Shown: one piece after another, positions 41,260-46,640 of the stretch
How positions within the stretch are numbered: position 1 is the stretch's first letter
How the letters are laid out: every line of letters begins with the position of its first letter
Assembly: GCF_000282215.1 (NCBI RefSeq)
Contig: NZ_AKJS01000108.1
Coordinates: forward strand, 1-46,640
DNA length: 46,640 nt
Reading direction: 5' to 3'
Source of the DNA: Pseudomonas sp. GM21
GTDB lineage: Bacteria > Pseudomonadota > Gammaproteobacteria > Pseudomonadales > Pseudomonadaceae
Program-made: the position numbers and the translations under genes
The notes under the pieces: generated by a model
What the model saw: only the letters and a program-made list of their open reading frames with translations
Databases searched by the model: none
What the model was told of the DNA's origin: nothing

Positions 41260-42000
41260 TCAGCGCGCTCGCCACTCCCCCAAACGCCCCCGCAAACGGG
41301 CCGCGCACTGGCTGTGTAACTGGCTGACCCGCGATTCGCTGACCCCCAGGACCTCACCGATTTCCTTGAGATTCAACTCTTCGTCGTAGTACAGCGCCAA
41401 CACCAGTCGCTCACGCTCCGGCAAATTGGCAATCGCGTCCGCCAGCGCTGCCTGGAAGCGTTCATCTTCCAGATCGCGTGACGGCTCGAGATGAGCACTC
41501 GCGCCATCCTCGTGCAGCCCTTCGTGTTCGCCGTCCTGCAACAGATCGTCGAAACTGAATAAGCGGCTACCGAGGGTGTCGTTCAAAATCCCGTAATAAT
41601 CGTCGAGACTCAATTGGAGTTCGGCCGCAACCTCGTGATCTTTAGCGTCACGACCGGTTTTAGCTTCAATAGAGCGAATTGCGTCACTGACCATGCGGGT
41701 ATTTCGGTGGACCGAACGCGGAGCCCAGTCCCCCTTGCGCACTTCATCAAGCATGGCGCCGCGGATTCGTATGCCCGCGTACGTCTCGAAACTCGCGCCC
41801 TTGCTGGCGTCGTATTTGGTCGACACTTCCAGCAGGCCGATCATCCCGGCCTGGATCAGGTCTTCAACCTGAACACTGGCTGGCAGACGGGCCAGCAAGT
41901 GGTAAGCAATGCGTTTGACCAGTGGCGAGTAACGCTCGATCAGCTCGTACTGCGCGTCACGTGCCGAGTTCTTGTAGAGGTTGTAGCCACTGGCTGTCAT
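41260..42000 (-). CDS. fliA: flagellar sigma factor FliA (sigma-28)
   Basis: Directs RNA polymerase to late flagellar and chemotaxis promoters. The 246-residue protein has region 2 (RYSPLVKRIAYHLLARLPASVQVEDLIQAGMIGLLEVSTKYD), region 3 (RTGRDAKDHEVAAELQLSLDDYY in spirit), and region 4 (LPERERLVLALYYDEELNLKEIGEVLGVSESRVSQLHSQCAARLR). ATG 42000 overlaps the fleN stop by four bases. No anti-sigma gene flgM is in the window. Confidence 0.97.
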   Translation of the reverse strand: MTASGYNLYKNSARDAQYELIERYSPLVKRIAYHLLARLPASVQVEDLIQAGMIGLLEVSTKYDASKGASFETYAGIRIRGAMLDEVRKGDWAPRSVHRNTRMVSDAIRSIEAKTGRDAKDHEVAAELQLSLDDYYGILNDTLGSRLFSFDDLLQDGEHEGLHEDGASAHLEPSRDLEDERFQAALADAIANLPERERLVLALYYDEELNLKEIGEVLGVSESRVSQLHSQCAARLRGRLGEWRAR

Positions 42001-42827
42001 AGAACGGGACCCGCGGTCTGCTGCACGAGCCGCTCGACGAAAAATTCCAGGTGCCCGCGCGGGTTGGCAGGCAATGGCCAGGTATCGACCTTCTGCGCGA
42101 TGGCCTTGAAGGCCAGGGCGCACTTGGAACGCGGGAAGGCTTCGTAAACAGCGCGTTGCTTCTGCACGGCCTTGCGCACGCTTTCGTCGTAAGGCACCGC
42201 GCCGACGTACTGCAGAGCGACGTCGAGAAAGCGATCAGTGACCTTGGTCAACTTGGCGAACAGGTTACGACCCTCTTGCGGGCTCTGGGCCATGTTGGCC
42301 AGGACGCGGAAGCGGTTCATGCCGTAATCGCGGTTAAGCAACTTGATCAGCGCGTAAGCGTCGGTGATGGAGGTCGGCTCGTCGCAGACCACCAGCAAGA
42401 CTTCTTGCGCCGCACGAACAAAGCTGACGACCGAGTCGCCAATACCCGCAGCCGTGTCGATCACCAGGACGTCGAGGTTGTCACCGATGTCGCTGAAGGC
42501 CTGGATCAGGCCGGCGTGTTGAGCCGGGCTCAGGTGAACCATGCTCTGTGTGCCGGAGGCCGCCGGAATGATTCGAACACCGCCCGGCCCCTGCAACAGA
42601 ACGTCGCGCAGCTCGCAGCGGCCTTCAATCACGTCGGCCAGGGTACGTTTGGGTGTCAGTCCCAGCAGGACGTCGACATTCGCCAGGCCCAGGTCAGCGT
42701 CCAACAGCATGACGCGACGGCCGAGCTCGGCCAGGGCCAGTGACAAATTCACTGACACGTTAGTCTTGCCGACGCCACCTTTGCCGCCGGTCACCGCAAT
42801 CACCTGTACGGGATGCATGCTGCCCAT
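41997..42827 (-). CDS. fleN: flagellar number regulator FleN (FlhG)
   Basis: A MinD/ParA-type ATPase that limits flagella to one pole and one copy by antagonising FleQ. The 276 residues include the Walker A GGKGGVGKT (14-22), the A' motif LLDADLGLANVDVLLGL, and VLVIDTAAGIGDSVVSF. The extreme C-terminus (EFFVERLVQ) is helical and likely binds the membrane or partner. An ATG at 42827 opens with MGSMHPVQVI; a second in-frame ATG three codons in is possible. It is coupled to fliA by ATGA and follows flhF after 116 bases. Confidence 0.96.
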   Translation of the reverse strand: MGSMHPVQVIAVTGGKGGVGKTNVSVNLSLALAELGRRVMLLDADLGLANVDVLLGLTPKRTLADVIEGRCELRDVLLQGPGGVRIIPAASGTQSMVHLSPAQHAGLIQAFSDIGDNLDVLVIDTAAGIGDSVVSFVRAAQEVLLVVCDEPTSITDAYALIKLLNRDYGMNRFRVLANMAQSPQEGRNLFAKLTKVTDRFLDVALQYVGAVPYDESVRKAVQKQRAVYEAFPRSKCALAFKAIAQKVDTWPLPANPRGHLEFFVERLVQQTAGPVL

Positions 42828-42943
42828 GTTATTTCTTTACCTTGTCTTGCATAGACGGAGGCCACATTACTGGCTGCGCGTTCGCTAAAGGAACAATGCA
42901 TGGCAGGCCATCGATGTAGGTACAAAAACTGTTCATTACTACC

Positions 42944-44278
42944 TTAGCCGACCTGCTTGGTCGGGCTGTGGTAAATATCAGCGAACATATCAGCCATGGC
43001 TTCTTCGCTGGGTTCTTCCTGCATTTGTACGCTGACGGCGCGGCTGACCAACTGATGACGGCGCGGCAGATGCAAATCATCCGGAATCCGCGGGCCGTCG
43101 GTCAGGTAAGCCACCGGCAACTCATGACTGATCGCCAGGCTTAACACCTCGCCCAGACTTGCCGTTTCATCCAGTTTAGTCAGGATGCAGCCAGCGAGCC
43201 CACAACGCTTGTAGCTATGATAAGCGGCTGTTAGAACCTGTTTCTGGCTAGTGGTTGCCAACACCAGATAATTTTTTGATTTGATGCCACGTCCGGCCAG
43301 GCTTTCGAGTTGCATACGCAGTGCCGGATCGCTGGCCTGAAGGCCCGCGGTATCAATCAACACCACGCGTTTGCGCAGCAGCGGTTCCAGCGCCTGTACC
43401 AATGACTGCCCCGGATCGACATGGGTCACCGACACATTGAGAATCCGCCCGAGCGTCCTGAGCTGCTCCTGGGCGCCAATGCGAAAGCTGTCCATGCTCA
43501 CCAGCGCGATATTCTGTGCACCGTACTTGAGTACGTAACGGGCGGCGAGCTTGGCCAGGGTGGTGGTCTTGCCCATACCGGCAGGACCGACCATGGCAAT
43601 CACACCGCCCTCTTCCAGTGGCTCGACTTCCGGTGTGGCGATCATCCGCGCCAAATGCGCCAGCAACATGCGCCACGCCTGACGGGGTTCATCAATGTCA
43701 GGAATCATAGCCAACAAATCGCGGGACAACGGGCCGGACAGGCCGATGCGTTGCAGGCGACGCCAAAGGTTAGCCTGGGCCGGACGGCTGCCTTGCAGCT
43801 GATTCCAGGCCAGCGAGCCGAGTTGCACTTCCATCAGTTCGCGCAGGCTGTTGAGCTCAAAACGCATCGAGTCGAACGCACGTGGGTCAACACCGCCGGC
43901 GGCAGGTGCCGGGGCGGGTGCCGCGCGACGCGGTTCGGCGTAGGTCGGTTCGATCAGCGGCTCGGCGGCCGTCAATGGCAGGCCGGCGAACAACTGGCGA
44001 TTGGTGGTCTTGTCGCCTTCGGTTTCGCCGTCGCCACGCAGGCTCAATTCGGCCTGGGCCGTCACGATGCGCGACTGGGTCTTGCGCAGCTCATCCTCGA
44101 GTTCCATGTTCGGAACACGCGGGGCCAGCGCCGACAATTTGTAATCCAGCGCAGCCGTCAACTCGACACCACCGGCAATCCGGCGATTGCCAATAATGGC
44201 GGCATCGGCGCCCAGCTCATCACGAACCAGTTTCATGGCCTGACGCATATCGGCGGCGAAAAAACGCTTAACTTGCAT
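42944..44278 (-). CDS. flhF: flagellar placement GTPase FlhF
   Basis: An SRP-type GTPase that marks the pole where the flagellum is built. The 444-residue protein starts MQVKRFFAADMRQAMKLVRDELGADAAI, has a Pro/Ala-rich linker (about 105-130), an N-domain, and a G-domain with G1 GPAGMGKTT (231-239), G3 LIDTAG and G4 TKLDE. It is the partner of FleN next door. Start ATG 44278 lies 11 bases after the flhA stop. Confidence 0.97.
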   Translation of the reverse strand: MQVKRFFAADMRQAMKLVRDELGADAAIIGNRRIAGGVELTAALDYKLSALAPRVPNMELEDELRKTQSRIVTAQAELSLRGDGETEGDKTTNRQLFAGLPLTAAEPLIEPTYAEPRRAAPAPAPAAGGVDPRAFDSMRFELNSLRELMEVQLGSLAWNQLQGSRPAQANLWRRLQRIGLSGPLSRDLLAMIPDIDEPRQAWRMLLAHLARMIATPEVEPLEEGGVIAMVGPAGMGKTTTLAKLAARYVLKYGAQNIALVSMDSFRIGAQEQLRTLGRILNVSVTHVDPGQSLVQALEPLLRKRVVLIDTAGLQASDPALRMQLESLAGRGIKSKNYLVLATTSQKQVLTAAYHSYKRCGLAGCILTKLDETASLGEVLSLAISHELPVAYLTDGPRIPDDLHLPRRHQLVSRAVSVQMQEEPSEEAMADMFADIYHSPTKQVG

Positions 44279-44289
44279 AAACCACTACC

Positions 44290-46419
44290 TCAGCCGTTGG
44301 GCCCTACTGTCGCAACGATGGTCACTTGCTTGTTGTCAGGAATTTCCTGGTAAGCCAACACATGCAAGCCCGGGACTGCCAGTCGGCCAAATCGCGACAA
44401 CATCGCGCGAACCGGGCCGGCCACCAGCAGAATCACCGGTTGACCTTGCATTTCTTGACGCTGCGCGGCATCGATCAACGAGCGCTGCAGTTTTTCAGCC
44501 ATGCTTGGCTCCAGCAGAACACCCTCTTCCGAGCCTTGTCCTGCCTTCTGCAGACTATTGAGCAATATCTGTTCCAACCTTGGTTCCAGAGTGATCACGG
44601 GTAGCTCAGAGTCAGTGCCTACAATGCTTTGGACGATTGCGCGGGATACGCCGACACGCACAGCGGCCACCAGAGCGGCAGTATCTTGACTCTTGGCGGC
44701 GTTGTTGGCGATCGCCTCGGCGATGCTGCGAATATCTCGCACGGGCACCTGTTCGGCCAGCAGCGCCTGCAACACCTTAAGCAACTGCGACAGCGAAACC
44801 ACGCCCGGAACCAACTCCTCAGCCAGCTTGGGCGAGCTTTTGGCCAGCAATTGCATGAGTTGCTGGACTTCTTCGTGACCGATCAGTTCGCTGGAGTGTT
44901 TGTACAGAATCTGGTTCAAGTGAGTGGCCACGACCGTACTGGCATCGACCACGGTGTAACCGAGCGATTGCGCCTGGGCGCGCTGACTGATTTCGATCCA
45001 GACCGCCTCTAACCCAAAAGCCGGATCTTTGGCGGTTATGCCATTAAGCGTGCCGTAGACCTGCCCCGGGTTGATCGCCAGTTCGCGCTCCGGATAAATC
45101 TCCGCCTCAGCCAGAATCACCCCCATCAGGGTCAGGCGATAGGCACTGGGTGCCAGGTCGAGGTTGTCACGAATATGCACCGTCGGCATCAGAAAGCCCA
45201 GGTCCTGGGACAGCTTCTTGCGCACGCCCTTGATCCGCGCCAACAGTTGCCCACCCTGATTGCGGTCCACCAGTGGAATCAGGCGATAGCCGACTTCCAG
45301 GCCAATCATGTCGATTGGCGTGACGTCATCCCAGCCCAGCTCCTTGGTCTCCATGGCGCGGGCCGGCGAAGGCAGCAGTTCCTGCTGTCGCTTGACCTCT
45401 TGCAGGGCCTGGACCTTGACCACGTTCTGCTTCTTCCAGAACAGGTAAGCACCACAGGCAGCGACCGCCGCCATGCTCAGGAAGGAGAAGTGCGGCATGC
45501 CTGGCACCAGGCCCATCACTGCCATCAAACCCGCTGCGACGGCGAGCGCTTTTGGCGAGGCGAACATCTGGCGGTTGATTTGCTTGCCCATGTCTTCCGA
45601 ACCGGAAGCACGGGTCACCATGATCGCCGCCGCAGTGGACAACAGCAGTGATGGCAATTGCGCCACCAAACCGTCACCGATGGTCAGCAACGCGTAAACC
45701 TTGCCGGCGTCGGCGAAGCTCATATTGTGCTGGAAGATACCGACCGCCATGCCGCCGATCAGGTTGATAAACAGAATCAGCAGGCCGGCAATGGCGTCAC
45801 CGCGCACGAATTTGCTGGCACCGTCCATGGAGCCGTAGAACTCGGCTTCCTGGGCCACTTCCATCCGGCGCAACTTGGCCTGGTTCTGATCGATCAGGCC
45901 GGCGTTCAAATCGGCGTCGATTGCCATTTGCTTGCCGGGCATCGCATCGAGGGTGAATCGCGCGCTCACCTCGGAAATCCGCCCGGCACCCTTGGTCACC
46001 ACGACGAAGTTGATGATCATCAAAATCGCGAAGACCACGATACCGACCACGTAGTTACCGCCGATCACCACCTCACCGAAGGCCTGGATCACCTTACCGG
46101 CGGCGGCGTGACCGTCCTGACCGTGGAGCATCACCACTCGCGTGGAGGCCACGTTCAGCGCCAGTCGCAACAGCGTCGCCACCAGCAGAATGGTCGGGAA
46201 CACCGCAAAATCCAGTGGCCGCAACGCGTAGACGCAGACCAGCAGCACAACAATGGACAGCGCAATGTTGAACGTGAAGAACACGTCCAGCAGGAACGGC
46301 GGCACCGGCAGCATCATCATGGCCAGCATGACCAGCAGCAACAACGGCACACCCAGATTGCCCCGACTCAAGTCGGCGACGTTTGTGCGGGCATTGTTGA
46401 GTAACTGAGAGCGATCCAC
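44290..46419 (-). CDS. flhA: flagellar export gate protein FlhA
   Basis: Forms the nonameric export gate of the flagellar type III system. The 709-residue protein has eight N-terminal helices, the cytoplasmic FHIPEP block (KGAGRISEVSARFTLDAMPGKQMAIDADLNAG) and a large C-terminal docking domain (EVGYRLIPLVDRNQGGQLLARIKGVRKKLS). It starts at GTG 46419, with AAGGAA further upstream. It opens the cluster, with a sigma-54-like promoter about 60 bases upstream. flhB is not seen and may lie beyond the right edge. Confidence 0.97.
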   Translation of the reverse strand: MDRSQLLNNARTNVADLSRGNLGVPLLLLVMLAMMMLPVPPFLLDVFFTFNIALSIVVLLVCVYALRPLDFAVFPTILLVATLLRLALNVASTRVVMLHGQDGHAAAGKVIQAFGEVVIGGNYVVGIVVFAILMIINFVVVTKGAGRISEVSARFTLDAMPGKQMAIDADLNAGLIDQNQAKLRRMEVAQEAEFYGSMDGASKFVRGDAIAGLLILFINLIGGMAVGIFQHNMSFADAGKVYALLTIGDGLVAQLPSLLLSTAAAIMVTRASGSEDMGKQINRQMFASPKALAVAAGLMAVMGLVPGMPHFSFLSMAAVAACGAYLFWKKQNVVKVQALQEVKRQQELLPSPARAMETKELGWDDVTPIDMIGLEVGYRLIPLVDRNQGGQLLARIKGVRKKLSQDLGFLMPTVHIRDNLDLAPSAYRLTLMGVILAEAEIYPERELAINPGQVYGTLNGITAKDPAFGLEAVWIEISQRAQAQSLGYTVVDASTVVATHLNQILYKHSSELIGHEEVQQLMQLLAKSSPKLAEELVPGVVSLSQLLKVLQALLAEQVPVRDIRSIAEAIANNAAKSQDTAALVAAVRVGVSRAIVQSIVGTDSELPVITLEPRLEQILLNSLQKAGQGSEEGVLLEPSMAEKLQRSLIDAAQRQEMQGQPVILLVAGPVRAMLSRFGRLAVPGLHVLAYQEIPDNKQVTIVATVGPNG

Positions 46420-46478
46420 CGGTTTTCCCCGTTCCTTTAAAGCAAACTTTTGACGCCTGAAGCAGGCGCAGGGCGGCT

Positions 46479-46497
46479 ATTGCAAGAAGCCTTCCAA
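46479..46497 (-). promoter_or_regulatory. candidate sigma-54 (RpoN) promoter of flhA
   Basis: TTGGAAGGCTTCTTGCAAT on the minus strand has the GG and GC dinucleotides with exactly ten bases between them, as in TGGCAC-N5-TTGCW. The predicted start near 46470 leaves a leader of about 50 bases before the flhA GTG. FlhA genes of pseudomonads are RpoN/FleQ dependent as far as I know, which fits. Confidence 0.6.
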
Positions 46498-46540
46498 CTT
46501 TTGCAGACGCTTGGAATAGAAGGATTGATTGGGGTTTTGT

Positions 46541-46640
46541 TGTAGCAGCTGCCGAGCCCGCGAGGCTGCGTTCGACTGCGAAGCGGTCGCGTGGTCAAGA
46601 ATCTACGACTGCTGCGCAGCCGGACGCAGCCTCGCAGGCT
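46541..46640. repeat. family 2 repeat at the right edge (partial)
   Basis: TGTAGCAGCTGCCGAGCCCG with CGAGGCTGCGTTCGACTGCG, then an inverted CGCAGCCGGACGCAGCCTCG before the window ends. It is related to 7703-7805 (GTAGTAGCTGCCGAGGCACG) and is cut by the window edge. Confidence 0.8.

Noticed and set aside
42828..42943. Possible sigma-54 site in the flhF-fleN gap (TGGCCTCCGTCTATGCAAG)
   Set aside because: The GG and GC are eleven bases apart instead of ten, which RpoN does not tolerate well.

Overview
The window looks like a chromosomal segment of a fluorescent-group Pseudomonas. Evidence: a GC-rich, densely packed gene layout, the REP signature GTGGGAG-(C/T)-(G/C/T)AGCCTGCT repeated many times, and a gene order that, from memory, largely matches the P. 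aeruginosa stretch running from flhA through che, ccm and pyk to gcl. No rRNA, tRNA, CRISPR array or prophage was seen.

Layout, left to right. (1) 1-2.7 kb: a small membrane protein, then an exported alpha/beta-hydrolase overlapping mlaA (outer-membrane phospholipid transport). (2) 2.8-12.5 kb: a YedI-like membrane protein, a TetR regulator, a REP-associated tyrosine transposase (RAYT) framed by REP doublets, and the glyoxylate/glycerate module glcG <-> gcl-hyi-glxR-ttuD-pyk. Here two glyoxylates become tartronate semialdehyde, then glycerate, then a phosphoglycerate, and finally pyruvate. Two identical TTGTATACAA palindromes lie between glcG and gcl. (3) 12.6-17.8 kb: a urea transporter, a voltage-sensor-type ion channel, an orphan sulfate-binding protein, an exported protein of unknown function and an MFS exporter. 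(4) 17.8-21.6 kb: an accessory-looking stretch with two toxin-antitoxin pairs (hicAB, and an excisionase-like HTH/PIN pair) around an SDR and a LysR regulator. (5) 21.7-29.0 kb, minus strand: a proline-rich lipoprotein and the complete cytochrome c maturation operon ccmABCDEFGHI, including a 58-residue ccmD. (6) 29.2-31.1 kb: fliK and a short FlhB-C-terminal homologue. (7) 31.1-32.05 kb: a small membrane-protein gene bracketed by a 79-bp direct repeat that contains the 3' end of the FlhB-like gene plus a REP. (8) 32.06-46.4 kb, minus strand: flhA-flhF-fleN-fliA-cheY-cheZ-cheA-cheB-motC-motD-parC-parP-cheW-DUF2802, the core polar-flagellum and chemotaxis cluster.

The right half works as one programme. 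FlhA is the export gate, FlhF and FleN set flagellar site and number, FliA drives late genes, CheA/W/Y/Z/B form the signalling pathway, MotCD is a stator, and ParC/ParP place the chemotaxis array at the pole. A sigma-54-type promoter lies upstream of flhA and a sigma-28 (FliA)-type promoter lies inside cheZ upstream of cheA.

Three families of intergenic palindromic repeats are scattered through the window, and each gap between gcl, hyi, glxR and ttuD carries a different family. The most interesting items are the CheA linker repeats that resemble the CheZ C-terminal CheY-binding tail, the candidate operators for gcl and for both toxin-antitoxin pairs, the RAYT/REP unit, and the duplicated FlhB-like tail around a membrane-protein cassette.
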